This document shows, in pieces, positions 36,770 through 44,742 of a stretch of 44,793 bases of DNA. The notes under the pieces are model-generated. The model saw only the letters and a list, made by a program, of their open reading frames with translations, did not search any database and was not told the DNA's origin. The position numbers were made by a program, and so were the translations under genes. Positions within the stretch are counted from its first letter, which is position 1. Each line of letters begins with the position of its first letter. Source of the DNA: UBA7672 sp038326205 (GTDB lineage Bacteria; Pseudomonadota; Alphaproteobacteria; Caulobacterales; Hyphomonadaceae); NCBI GenBank assembly GCA_038326205.1, contig JBBQJV010000025.1, positions 1 to 44,793 on the forward strand, read 5' to 3'.

Positions 36770-38367
36770 AATGCCCCAATTGCAGCAGTGAAATTGCGGC
36801 GGACGCGCGCTTTTGCGGCGAATGCGGACAGCCAATGAAGCAGCTCGGGAAGAGCCTGTTTGAAGAAACTCCGTCGACGGCGCCTGCCGCAGCACCGAAA
36901 GTCGACCTGTCCGGCCTGCGCACCATCGACGACATGGAAACGAAGTCGCCGCGCGCCAACTCGCAGCAAGTGTTGCAGCCGGGCGACGTATTCGCGGGTC
37001 GCTATGAAGTGAGCCAGCTGATCGGTGAAGGCGGCATGGGTGTTGTCTATCGCGCGATGGACAAACTGACCTCGAAGCAAATTGCGCTGAAGCTGATCCG
37101 CGCCGACCGGCTGGCCGGTGGCCGGGATGCGGTGGATCGCTTGATCCGCGAAGGCGTGACCTCGCGCGACATCCGTCATCCGAACGTGGTGGCGGTCTAC
37201 GATGTGGGTGAGGCGGATGGCCAACCCTACATGTCGATGGAATTTCTAGGCGGCCAGAGCCTGCGCGCATGGACGCGCCAGCGCCTGCAGACGTCGACAG
37301 ATTGTTCGATGCTGACGGCTGCCAACATCATCGCTGAAATTCTCGCGGGTCTCGATGCGGCGCACAAGGCGGGCGTCGTTCACCGCGATCTCAAGCCCGA
37401 GAACGTGATGTTGACGACTGAGCCCAACGATAAGGGCGCCTCGCTCAAGATCCTCGATTTCGGCGTGGCGCGCGCGGCGGGCGGCGGCGATACGGGCGCG
37501 ACCAACCTCGGCACGCCCAGCTATATGGCGCCGGAGCAGATCACAGCGCCGGACTCGGCGCAGCCGGCGGCCGATCTCTATTCGCTGTCGGTGATGTTTT
37601 ACGAGCTACTGGTCGGCGTACTGCCGCGTGGCCATTGGCAGCCGCCGAGTGGGGGGCGTAGCGATGTGCCAGTTGCGATCGACAAGCTGATCGAGCAGGG
37701 CCTCGCCAACAGCCCGCGTATGCGCCCACAGAGTGTCGCCGAATATGGCAAGGCGCTGTCAGACGCGATGAACACCGCGCATACGAACAACACCTTCGCG
37801 CCATGGCTGCAGAAACTGCAGAACACCGACTTCAAACCCTTGATGGACCAGTTGAGTCAGGGGCTGAAGACGCACACCAACACGAAGCCGGCGCAAGTCT
37901 CGACTGAGCCCAACGGCGTCGTGAACGGCAAGGGCTGGAGTAATCAGTGGGCGTGGATGCTGGGCGGCTTCACCAAGAACTATGCGAATGGCAAAGGCCG
38001 GGCGTCGCGGATGGAATACTGGTCCGTCACAGCCGCTGCGGTTGTGCTCCTAGTCATCGGCGCGGCGGTTGATTATGAATCACTCGGCTCGCTGACTGGA
38101 GGGGATCTCAGCGAGTACGCCATGTCCATGGCGATGCAGGCAGGTGTCTGGTCGCCGATCTGGTCGTTCATTATCCTGCTCGCGATCCTGGGACCGATGG
38201 TTTCAGTAACGTCGCGCCGTCTGCACGACATGGGAGTTACTGGCTGGGCGACGATTGCTTTTTTCTTTCCAGCAATCGGCCAGATCGGCAGCATCATCAT
38301 CGGTCTTCTGCCGGGACAGAGGGGCAAGAACCAGTATGGACCAAATCCGCTGGGTCAGGGCGCCTGA
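36766..38367 (+). CDS. Zinc-ribbon Ser/Thr protein kinase fused to a DUF805 membrane domain
   Basis: A 533-residue kinase. N-terminal zinc ribbon (C3, C6, C17, C20), then a Hanks-type kinase domain at about 78-345: glycine loop IGEGGMGVVYRA, catalytic Lys109, HRDLKPEN at 206-213, DFG at 231-233, GTPSYMAPEQ. The C-terminal part (about 400-533) is DUF805: GRASRMEYW, membrane helices, RRLHDMGVTGW and the closing GKNQYGPNPLG. All catalytic residues are present, so it should be active. DUF805 fused to a kinase is unusual and would tether it to the inner membrane. The gene overlaps its upstream neighbour by four bases. Confidence 0.93.
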   Translation: MKCPNCSSEIAADARFCGECGQPMKQLGKSLFEETPSTAPAAAPKVDLSGLRTIDDMETKSPRANSQQVLQPGDVFAGRYEVSQLIGEGGMGVVYRAMDKLTSKQIALKLIRADRLAGGRDAVDRLIREGVTSRDIRHPNVVAVYDVGEADGQPYMSMEFLGGQSLRAWTRQRLQTSTDCSMLTAANIIAEILAGLDAAHKAGVVHRDLKPENVMLTTEPNDKGASLKILDFGVARAAGGGDTGATNLGTPSYMAPEQITAPDSAQPAADLYSLSVMFYELLVGVLPRGHWQPPSGGRSDVPVAIDKLIEQGLANSPRMRPQSVAEYGKALSDAMNTAHTNNTFAPWLQKLQNTDFKPLMDQLSQGLKTHTNTKPAQVSTEPNGVVNGKGWSNQWAWMLGGFTKNYANGKGRASRMEYWSVTAAAVVLLVIGAAVDYESLGSLTGGDLSEYAMSMAMQAGVWSPIWSFIILLAILGPMVSVTSRRLHDMGVTGWATIAFFFPAIGQIGSIIIGLLPGQRGKNQYGPNPLGQGA

Positions 38368-38419
38368 CATTTAGCGCACCGGCGGCGCCATTCTCCGGGA
38401 CGGACAAGTGGGGTGAGCG

Positions 38420-39406
38420 ATGCGTGGGATCAAGGCCAAGGATGGCTCGTATAATTGCGGCGTGATGCGTGCGACTTCGGCATCGCCTGCGCCGCGACTG
38501 AAATTCGGGGCGACGACGTATGAGCGCAAAGTAGACCTGCGCCAGTACTGTTCTCCGATCTTCGATCAGAAGAACATCGGATCGTGCTGTGCAGCATCGC
38601 TGTGTGGCGCGCTGGAGTTCCTGGTAAGAAAGAGCAATCAGCCGAAGCGTACACTGTCGCCGTTGTTCCTGTTCTACAATGCGCGCAAGATGTCTGACTC
38701 GACCAATCAGATCGACGGCACGATGACGGCGCATGCGAACGCCGCCGTGATGGCGTTCGGCGTTTGCAACGAAGATCTCTGGCCCTATCGCGAGGAGATC
38801 GCCCGCAAAGAGCCGACGCAGAACGCATACGATGGCGCGACGAGTTTCGAGGCCGTGCAATATGCCCGACTTGGATCAACGGACGAGGTGAAGGCGACGT
38901 TGAGCGGCGGGCTGCCCGTGATGTTCGCTGCGGACATCGGCACGGGCTATTTCGATGTCGCCGCGCGGTCGGGACGTATGCCGGACATTGGAACGGTCGA
39001 AGGCGGCAAGCCGTGCCATCACGCGATGCTACTCGTCGGCTATGACGATGACGACAAGACCTGGCTGGTGCGCAACAGCTGGGGCGAACAGTTTGGTGAG
39101 CGGGGCTATCTGCGAATTCCGTACGACCTCTACAATCGCCATGTGTGGAACGAAGACATGTGGGTGATCGGCAAGCTGGAAGACAAGCAAGGCCCGACGC
39201 GGCTCGAAGGATCGGTCCACGAGGCGCAGGCCTATGTCGAGCAGCATGCAGCCGACGACATGCGCGTGGCGCTCGCCAAGCTCGGGAGGGACATCAGCGA
39301 AGACCTGCAAAAACGTGCGGACGACGCAAAAACGTCGATCCGGGATCGCCTTCGGAAGCAGGAAGATGAGCTTGCGGCGAAGCGGAAAAAGCCCGGCGAG
39401 CCCTGA
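38420..39406 (+). CDS. Cytoplasmic papain-like cysteine protease (C1A type)
   Basis: A 328-residue protein with no signal peptide. Papain hallmarks: oxyanion Gln50 and nucleophile Cys56 in FDQKNIGSCCAAS (Q-x5-C spacing conserved, with Cys57 where papain has Trp), His201 in CHHAMLLVGYD, Asn219 in LVRNSWGEQFGERGYLRIP. The last 80 residues are a charged helix (DISEDLQKRADDAKTSIRDR). It is the last gene of the SPFH/kinase cluster, 52 bases after the kinase. No pro-domain is obvious. Bacterial C1A proteases are mostly exported; this one looks internal. Its target is unknown. Confidence 0.88.
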   Translation: MRGIKAKDGSYNCGVMRATSASPAPRLKFGATTYERKVDLRQYCSPIFDQKNIGSCCAASLCGALEFLVRKSNQPKRTLSPLFLFYNARKMSDSTNQIDGTMTAHANAAVMAFGVCNEDLWPYREEIARKEPTQNAYDGATSFEAVQYARLGSTDEVKATLSGGLPVMFAADIGTGYFDVAARSGRMPDIGTVEGGKPCHHAMLLVGYDDDDKTWLVRNSWGEQFGERGYLRIPYDLYNRHVWNEDMWVIGKLEDKQGPTRLEGSVHEAQAYVEQHAADDMRVALAKLGRDISEDLQKRADDAKTSIRDRLRKQEDELAAKRKKPGEP

Positions 39407-39637
39407 AAACGCTCACGAACGCGTGCTATATACACGCGCTGCAATGGCTTCCGAAGGTTTCGTTTCCGTTAGCCGGTCGTTCACCGCTATAGTGTCGATG
39501 AGCACGTGAACGACGGGGGATGCTTCTCCTGCCACCCTGTCGTAAAAGGTGAGCGCAGCGACGTCCCCCCTCCCACTCCGCTCGCCCCGCTAAGGCCGTG
39601 TCTGATCCCCCCGACGCGGCCGGCGCGTTTCCGGGGC

Positions 39638-40306
39638 TCAGTTTTTCTTCGCCGGCGCCAGATACTGCCAAGCCGTGTAAGCCGAGAGTGCGGCCGTGAC
39701 GACGAGGAGCGCGATCCAGACTAGCCACGCTTTAGATGCGAGATCGAGCACAAGCAAAGCATCGACCTTCGCGGCCATCGCAATGTTGAAGATGTGATGC
39801 TTCAGTGCGGCCCCAACAAGATAAGCGCCAACGACCACGAGTTCGAGAGCCGTCTTTATTTTGGCGAGTGCAGAAACGCGTGTGCCTTCCCCGTCTGGTG
39901 CGGACAGTCTGACCCAAGTCATCATTACATCGCGGAAGACGATCACGATGACCGCAAGTGTTGCAAAAAAAAAGTAGAAGTTCGGAAATCGTTGCCAGTG
40001 AGATAGAACGATTGCGATGAGCGGCAAGCCGACAAGTGCCTTGTCCGCGATTGGATCGATTATGCGACCGAACTTTGATTGGGCATTGAACGCGCGCGCC
40101 GCCATGCCGTCAAACAGGTCAGTGAGCGCTGCGACTACGAACAAGACCGCGGCGATTGCCAAGCTGGTCGTCATCTCAGCGTAAGCTTTGTCTCCGACGT
40201 CTTCGAGGTATCCGAACAATTTTGCGCCAACCCAAATATGCCACGCGATCACGGGCGCCAGGATGAGGCGTGTGAGCGTGAGCGCGTTGGGGATGTACTT
40301 TAGCAA
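39638..40306 (-). CDS. pgsA: CDP-alcohol phosphatidyltransferase (PgsA-like)
   Basis: A 222-residue membrane enzyme. The signature D-x2-DG-x2-AR-x8-G-x3-D-x3-D is complete in LTDLFDGMAARAFNAQSKFG and RIIDPIADK. The N terminus YIPNALTLTRLILAPVIAW is typical of PgsA, which makes phosphatidylglycerophosphate for phosphatidylglycerol. Several hydrophobic helices follow. TTG start at 40306, with CCGGAG eight bases upstream. Usual PgsA is nearer 190 residues, so this has a longer loop between helices and a second copy for cardiolipin or other phospholipid synthesis is also possible. It is divergent from the TonB receptor gene. Confidence 0.85.
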   Translation of the reverse strand: MLKYIPNALTLTRLILAPVIAWHIWVGAKLFGYLEDVGDKAYAEMTTSLAIAAVLFVVAALTDLFDGMAARAFNAQSKFGRIIDPIADKALVGLPLIAIVLSHWQRFPNFYFFFATLAVIVIVFRDVMMTWVRLSAPDGEGTRVSALAKIKTALELVVVGAYLVGAALKHHIFNIAMAAKVDALLVLDLASKAWLVWIALLVVTAALSAYTAWQYLAPAKKN

Positions 40307-40419
40307 AAGTCGGTCTCCGGCAGGCGCGTCTCGTTAGCGTGAATGAGGGACGATGGGCAGGGCCAGGTGGCGGTTTGACGTACAGTGTGGAGTGAGGCGC
40401 AAAGAAACTGGTTGCGATG

Positions 40420-40452
40420 TGTTATAGTATATCATATCGATACACTATAACA
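40420..40452 (+). promoter_or_regulatory. Double Zur-type operator over the promoter of the TonB receptor gene
   Basis: TGTTATAGTATATCA at 40420-40434 matches the Zur palindrome TGTTATANTATAACA with one mismatch. A second half-conserved copy, ending ACTATAACA, is at 40438-40452. The outer halves TGTTATAGT and ACTATAACA are exact inverted repeats. TATAGT (40423-40428) would be a good -10 element inside the first box. The ribosome site GAGGAG follows right after. This indicates repression by Zur in zinc-replete cells; the regulator gene is not in this window. Confidence 0.7.
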
Positions 40453-40465
40453 TGAGGAGCCTCCC

Positions 40466-42490
40466 ATGCGCCTTGCAACCAGCTTGTTCTTTAGCGTCGC
40501 CGTTGCAGCGATCGCCATACCAGCCGCTTTCGCACAGACCACGCCGGATACGCCGCCGGATGATGGGGCGGACAGTCGGGGCGACGTTGTGATCGTCACC
40601 GGTATCGGGCCGGCGCGGGCGAGCGACGAACTGATCGCGAACACCACGTCGCTCGACAGTGCAGCGCTGACCGAGCGTCTCTCCGGCGGTCTTGGTGACA
40701 CGCTTGCGGGTCTGCCCGGCATTTCGTCGAGTGCGTTCGGTCCCGGCGCGAGCCGTCCGATCATACGTGGGTTGGGCGCCGAGCGCGTGCAGGTGCTGGC
40801 TAACGGTATCGGCGTGGTCGATGCTTCGGCGGCGAGCCCGGACCACGCGACGACAAGCGACCCGCTGGGCGCTGAACGCATCGAGATCCTGCGCGGGCCT
40901 GCCTCGCTGGCGTATGGGGGCGGCGCGACGGGCGGCGTGGTCAATGTGATTGACGGTCTGATCGTCGAGAGCAAACCCGATACGATTTTCTCCGGCTCGC
41001 TCTATGGCGCGCTGACCAGCGGGGACGAAGGCAAGCAGGTTGCAGGACGCGTGACCGGTGTATTGGGCGATTTTGTCGGCGTGGTGAACGGATCGCAGCT
41101 GGAGACGCACGACGTTGATATTCCGGGCTTTGCGCTCACGGCTGCTGCAAGAGCGGATGCCATTACCAATGGTGTTGATCCGGCTACGTTTGCGCATGGC
41201 ACGCTGCCGAACTCGGAAGTTGATACAAAGTCGATTAGCGCGGGCTTGACCTGGGTGGGCGATGGCGCGTTCCTTGGCGGCGCGGTGCGGCAGCTGGATG
41301 ATCGTTATGGCACCGTCGCGGAGCCGGACGTTTTCATCGAGCTGAACCAGACACGCTATGATGTGCGAGGTGGACTCAAATTCAACGATGGCTGGCTGAA
41401 GTCGATCATCGCTTCGGGCTCGCATGTCGATTACGAGCACACCGAGTTCGAAGGACCGGGACAGCCCGGAACCGTGTTCACCAATGAAGGCTGGGAGGGG
41501 CGGCTTGAGGCGCAACATGCGTCGGTGGCGGGCTTCGAGGGCAGCGTTGGCGTGCAGTCGTCGGAGCATGACTTTGCTGCGGTGGGCGACGAGTCTGTGA
41601 TCGGGCCGACCAATTCGAAGCAGACAGGCGTGTTCATCTACGAGACTCTGGACCAGGGCCAATGGGGCCTTGAGGGCGGCCTGCGCTATGACACCGCCGA
41701 TGTCGACAATATCGTTGGTGGCAAGCGTTCGTTCGAGCCGTGGAACGCATCGTTCGGCGCGCACGTGCATATCGGCGACCATGTGTTTCTCGGCGCATCG
41801 GTTGCGAGCACGGAGCGGGCGCCGACAGACCTTGAGCTCTTCGCCAATGGTCCGCACCTTGCGACGGCGCAGTTCCTTGTCGGCGATGATAAGATCAACA
41901 CCGAGAAGGGCATCAACACCGAGCTGACGGCGCGCTGGGAGGATGACGATTTCAACGTGTCGGGTTCGGTCTACCGGTTCAACTTCGACCGGTTCACCTA
42001 TCTGCGCGACACCGGCGCGGTTGAAACTGGCACAGACCTGCCGATTTTCCAGTATACGCAGGCCGGCGCGACTTTCACGGGCTTCGAACTTCAGGGCGAT
42101 GCGAAGCTGGGTTCGGCGTTTGGCATCGACTGGAAGACCGATGGGTCAGCAGACTTCGTGCGGGCCGAACTCGACAGCGGCGGCAACCTGCCGCTGATCC
42201 CGCCGATGACGGTAAATGCCGGGATCGAGGGCGAGTTCAACGGCGTCACCGGGCGGATACAAGCGCAACATACGGCGAAACAGAATGACAATGCGAGCTT
42301 CGAGCGGCCGACCGACAGCTATACGACGATCGATGCGCGGGTCGGCTTCGACATTGCGGACGGAGTTCATCTGATTCTTGAAGGCAAGAACCTGACCGAT
42401 GAGGAGGTCCGCCTGCACACCTCGCCGCTGAAGGAGATTGCGCCGATGGCTGGACGGAATTTCCGGGTGGCGATACGCGCGGATTTCTGA
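40466..42490 (+). CDS. TonB-dependent receptor, ZnuD-like (zinc uptake)
   Basis: A 674-residue outer-membrane receptor. Signal peptide ends IPAAFAQ; plug domain (VIVTGIGPARASDELIANTT, GLPGISSSAFGPGASRPIIR, GGGATGGVVNVIDG); barrel to the C-terminal RNFRVAIRADF. The segment HDFAAVGDESVIGPTNSKQTG resembles the ZnuD family block (DFSAIG.E....P..T...G). The Zur-type operator directly upstream supports zinc (or zinc-complex) uptake. Start ATG 40466, six bases after GAGGAG. The protein is only modestly His-rich, so selective metal binding is unproven. Confidence 0.87.
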   Translation: MRLATSLFFSVAVAAIAIPAAFAQTTPDTPPDDGADSRGDVVIVTGIGPARASDELIANTTSLDSAALTERLSGGLGDTLAGLPGISSSAFGPGASRPIIRGLGAERVQVLANGIGVVDASAASPDHATTSDPLGAERIEILRGPASLAYGGGATGGVVNVIDGLIVESKPDTIFSGSLYGALTSGDEGKQVAGRVTGVLGDFVGVVNGSQLETHDVDIPGFALTAAARADAITNGVDPATFAHGTLPNSEVDTKSISAGLTWVGDGAFLGGAVRQLDDRYGTVAEPDVFIELNQTRYDVRGGLKFNDGWLKSIIASGSHVDYEHTEFEGPGQPGTVFTNEGWEGRLEAQHASVAGFEGSVGVQSSEHDFAAVGDESVIGPTNSKQTGVFIYETLDQGQWGLEGGLRYDTADVDNIVGGKRSFEPWNASFGAHVHIGDHVFLGASVASTERAPTDLELFANGPHLATAQFLVGDDKINTEKGINTELTARWEDDDFNVSGSVYRFNFDRFTYLRDTGAVETGTDLPIFQYTQAGATFTGFELQGDAKLGSAFGIDWKTDGSADFVRAELDSGGNLPLIPPMTVNAGIEGEFNGVTGRIQAQHTAKQNDNASFERPTDSYTTIDARVGFDIADGVHLILEGKNLTDEEVRLHTSPLKEIAPMAGRNFRVAIRADF

Positions 42491-42590
42491 GGCAGGCGTA
42501 GGAGTACGATCTCAGACGCGGATGCGCTGAGGTTGGGTGGGTTAGGATATTCCTGAAACTGGGCTCAGCGGCGGTCCGCGACAGCAGAAA

Positions 42591-43043
42591 CTACGCTTGA
42601 AAGACAGTTGCTCCGTCTCGCTCGCAAACGCGAGCGACCCACCTCCCCCAGTCCTTTGCACTGAGGTAAGCAAGCGAACAGTGCTGTTTGCCCACAACGG
42701 CGAACCCGGGAGAGGTGGCGCGCGACGCAGTCGCGTGACGGAGGGGGTAGAGACCGTCGGTCATATGGCGCCTAGCGATGCTGTAGCATTCGCGCAGATC
42801 ATCGACGTAAGCGTCGACGACGCGGTTCATGTTGCGGAAGGCGTGCGCGTAGTGAGCGAGGCGTTCCTCCGTGTCGGACCAGAGGATGGTCGGCGCGATG
42901 ATGTGAAGGCGTACGAGGCTTGGGTTCCAGCCGGGGCGGCGATAGACTTTGCGCCAGAGGGCTTGATCGAGTTTGCCTTCGGCGTGAGCGAGCATCAGGG
43001 CGAAGTGATCGCGAACCTGTTTGCCGATTGAGTCGCCGCGCAT
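42591..43043 (-). CDS. Hypothetical protein; C terminus reads into an extragenic repeat
   Basis: The part up to about residue 105 looks like a helical cytoplasmic protein: IGKQVRDHFALMLAHAEGKL, DQALWRKVYRRPGWNPSLVR, LHIIAPTILWSDTEERLAHY, AHAFRNMNRVVDAYVDDLRE. After about residue 110 translation runs through the palindromic repeat at 42611-42747, so the last 45 residues are probably repeat-derived. Start ATG 43043 is chosen because a longer start (43157) would cross another palindrome (43093-43125); neither has a good ribosome site. No family recognised. Confidence 0.5.
   Translation of the reverse strand: MRGDSIGKQVRDHFALMLAHAEGKLDQALWRKVYRRPGWNPSLVRLHIIAPTILWSDTEERLAHYAHAFRNMNRVVDAYVDDLRECYSIARRHMTDGLYPLRHATASRATSPGFAVVGKQHCSLAYLSAKDWGRWVARVCERDGATVFQA
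42611..42747. repeat. Composite palindromic extragenic element
   Basis: Left part: CTCCGTC, a perfect stem TCGCTCGC-AAAC-GCGAGCGA (42618-42637), then CCACCTCCCCC. Right part: GGGAGAGGTGG (42708-42718), an inner CGCGA...TCGCG stem (42721-42735), then GACGGAG. Outer arms CTCCGTC/GACGGAG and CCACCTCCCCC/GGGAGAGGTGG pair across a 58-base core, so the whole is one long inverted repeat made of smaller hairpins, a REP/BIME-like design. Whether it recurs elsewhere in the genome cannot be seen here. Confidence 0.6.
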
Positions 43044-43092
43044 GACCCTGTTGCCGCTGCTCACCGCGAAGATGATCAGCGCCCAGAAGCTG

Positions 43093-43125
43093 GCGAGACA
43101 TCCCCTCAGAGAGGGGACGTCTCGC
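43093..43125. repeat. Near-perfect palindrome
   Basis: Arms of 15 bases: GCGAGACATCCCCTC at 43093-43107 and GAGGGGACGTCTCGC at 43111-43125, with one mismatch and a three-base AGA loop. It is upstream of the chosen start of the hypothetical gene at 43043. Extragenic hairpin element or attenuator; not followed by a T run. Confidence 0.55.
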
Positions 43126-43332
43126 AGCAGCCATAGAGGGAAGCTGTGGCGTTTCATGGGTGCGATTGCAAATGCGCTGGGAGGCCGGCCGATTTTGCGA
43201 GCCTCGATCCACCATATTTTTCGGGCAAGTGTTTGACACTACGCGCGAGATTTTTTGCGTTTCCGCCGAGTCTGCACAGCAGCCTTCCAACAAAAGGGGG
43301 CGCAACTCACGCGGTCATTTGCTTCGATCACT

Positions 43333-43446
43333 GTCATTCCGGGCGGAGACGCGAAGCGTCGGAGATCTGGAACTGAACTGTTCGCACCGGCCCATGTTGC
43401 CCCTGGGTTCCGGCTCTGCGCGCTGGCGCGTTTCGGGCGGAATGAC
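43333..43446. repeat. Inverted-repeat element with GTCATTCCG / CGGAATGAC ends
   Basis: The ends GTCATTCCG (43333) and CGGAATGAC (43446) are inverted, and inside them GGAACT and GGGTTCC make a second pair. This TCATTCC...GGAATGA design with GGGTTCC inside is like the dispersed extragenic repeats of Alphaproteobacteria. The stretch 43044-43507 contains this and the palindrome at 43093, and nothing else I can support. Confidence 0.55.
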
Positions 43447-43507
43447 CGTGAGGGGGTGACTCCGAGGGGATGGGGCTTGGTGTTAGGTTGGCTGCGGAGA
43501 TTCTGCG

Positions 43508-43885
43508 ATGTCGTTGCACAAGGCTGAGTTCAATGCATTTTGCGCAGCGTTGCCGGGGGCGGCGTTTGTTGAGCAGTGGGGTGGAGCTCAAGTCTGGAAG
43601 GTGGGGGGCAAGGTGTTTGCCATTGCGTGGTTCGAGCCGGGGCATGCGTCGGAGATCACGTTCAAGGTGTCCGACATCGGGTGGGAGGTTTTGCGCGAGG
43701 CGGCGGGATGCCGGCCGGCGCCTTACATGGCGTCGCGTGGGTTGAAATGGATTCAGAGCTTTACCAAGCCGGGATTGAGCAAGCGGGAATTGAAGGCGTA
43801 TCTGACAGCGTCCTACAGGATGGTGGCTGAGGCCTTGCCGAAACGCACCAGATTGGCGCTCGGACCTGCCGAAACTGGAAGTTGA
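43508..43885 (+). CDS. MmcQ/YjbR-family protein
   Basis: A 125-residue single-domain protein of the MmcQ/YjbR family, a double-wing fold sometimes called DNA-binding though evidence is thin. Features: FCAALPGAAFVEQWGGAQVW at the N terminus, KVFAIAWFE, then EITFKVSDIGWEVLREAAG and the C-terminal helix SKRELKAYLTASYRMVAEALP. ATG 43508 follows CGGAG. The HAD-type dehalogenase starts 11 bases after its stop, so the two are likely co-transcribed. Confidence 0.9.
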   Translation: MSLHKAEFNAFCAALPGAAFVEQWGGAQVWKVGGKVFAIAWFEPGHASEITFKVSDIGWEVLREAAGCRPAPYMASRGLKWIQSFTKPGLSKRELKAYLTASYRMVAEALPKRTRLALGPAETGS

Positions 43886-43896
43886 GAGTGCGATCG

Positions 43897-44613
43897 ATGG
43901 ATGACTTCACGAACATTCGTGCGTTGACCTTCGATGTGTTCGGTACGGTGGTCGACTGGCGCTCCAGTATTGCGCGTGAGGCCGAGGCGATGCTGGCGCC
44001 GAAGGAGCATGGGCTCGACTGGGGCGCGTTTGCCGATGCATGGCGCGGGCAGTACCAGCCGATGATGGCGGCGGTGCGAGAGGGCAAGCGCGGCTATGTC
44101 GTGATGGATGTGCTGCACCGGGAAATGCTGGATGTTGCGCTGGCGAAGGCTGGCGTCAGCGATCTCGATGAAACAGAAAGGCATCGGCTGAGCATGGCAT
44201 GGCGGCCGCTCGATCCGTGGCCGGATGCGGTCGAGGGCATGACGCGGCTGAAGGCCGGGCGTGCCGTTGTGGCGCTGTCGAACGGGAATATCTCGCTGGT
44301 GCTGTCGATGGCGAAGCGGGCCGGGATTCCGTGGGATGCGATCCGCGGATCGGAGCTGGTGCAGACGTGCAAGCCGGATGCTGCGATCTATGATAGCGCG
44401 TCGCGCCATCTCGACCTCGCGCCGCTGCAGATCATGATGGTGGCGTGCCATCCGTGGGACCTTGACGCTGCGAAGGCGCGCGGCCTGAGGACGACGAATG
44501 TGCATCGGCCGTTGGAGTGGGGTCCGGGAACGGAGCGCGTGCTGCCGGAGGCCGGGACGTATGATGTGATCGTGCACAGCTTCACGGAACTGGCGGAGGT
44601 GCTGGGGGCTTGA
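43897..44613 (+). CDS. HAD-superfamily type II haloacid dehalogenase-like protein
   Basis: A 238-residue protein with motif I LTFDVFGTVVDWRSS (Asp nucleophile), motif II ALSNGN and the KPDA lysine region, then MMVACHPWDLDAAKARGL. This is the (S)-2-haloacid dehalogenase branch, and many relatives act on other small substrates. ATG 43897 has GAGAG eight bases ahead; an in-frame TTG at 43882 is less likely. The Arg that binds halide in true dehalogenases was not located with certainty, so the substrate is open. Confidence 0.88.
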   Translation: MDDFTNIRALTFDVFGTVVDWRSSIAREAEAMLAPKEHGLDWGAFADAWRGQYQPMMAAVREGKRGYVVMDVLHREMLDVALAKAGVSDLDETERHRLSMAWRPLDPWPDAVEGMTRLKAGRAVVALSNGNISLVLSMAKRAGIPWDAIRGSELVQTCKPDAAIYDSASRHLDLAPLQIMMVACHPWDLDAAKARGLRTTNVHRPLEWGPGTERVLPEAGTYDVIVHSFTELAEVLGA

Positions 44614-44620
44614 ATGCAAA

Positions 44621-44644
44621 AGGCCCGGCGTTGAAGCCGGGTCT
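44621..44644. terminator. Hairpin terminator after the dehalogenase gene
   Basis: AGGCCCGGC (44621-44629) and GCCGGGTCT (44636-44644) form a nine-base stem with one G:U pair and a GTTGAA loop, eight bases after the stop at 44613. The T run (TTTT) is on the minus-strand side, so it may act better from the right. Confidence 0.6.
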
Positions 44645-44742
44645 GATGAATGATACCAACGGGCTGAAGATCTGACTCGATTTGGGGTTCCTGGAGGGAT
44701 CGAACGCTGATTCATTTCGACGGCCAGTCGGGAGGACGGAGC

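Noticed and set aside
35836..37270. Minus-strand ORFs opposite the FHA and kinase genes
   Set aside because: Basic, Pro/Arg-rich translations; the plus strand has intact motifs and operon spacing.
42597..43031. Plus-strand ORF of 144 codons opposite the hypothetical gene at 42591
   Set aside because: It also crosses the palindromic repeat and has less protein-like composition; the minus-strand frame has amphipathic helices.
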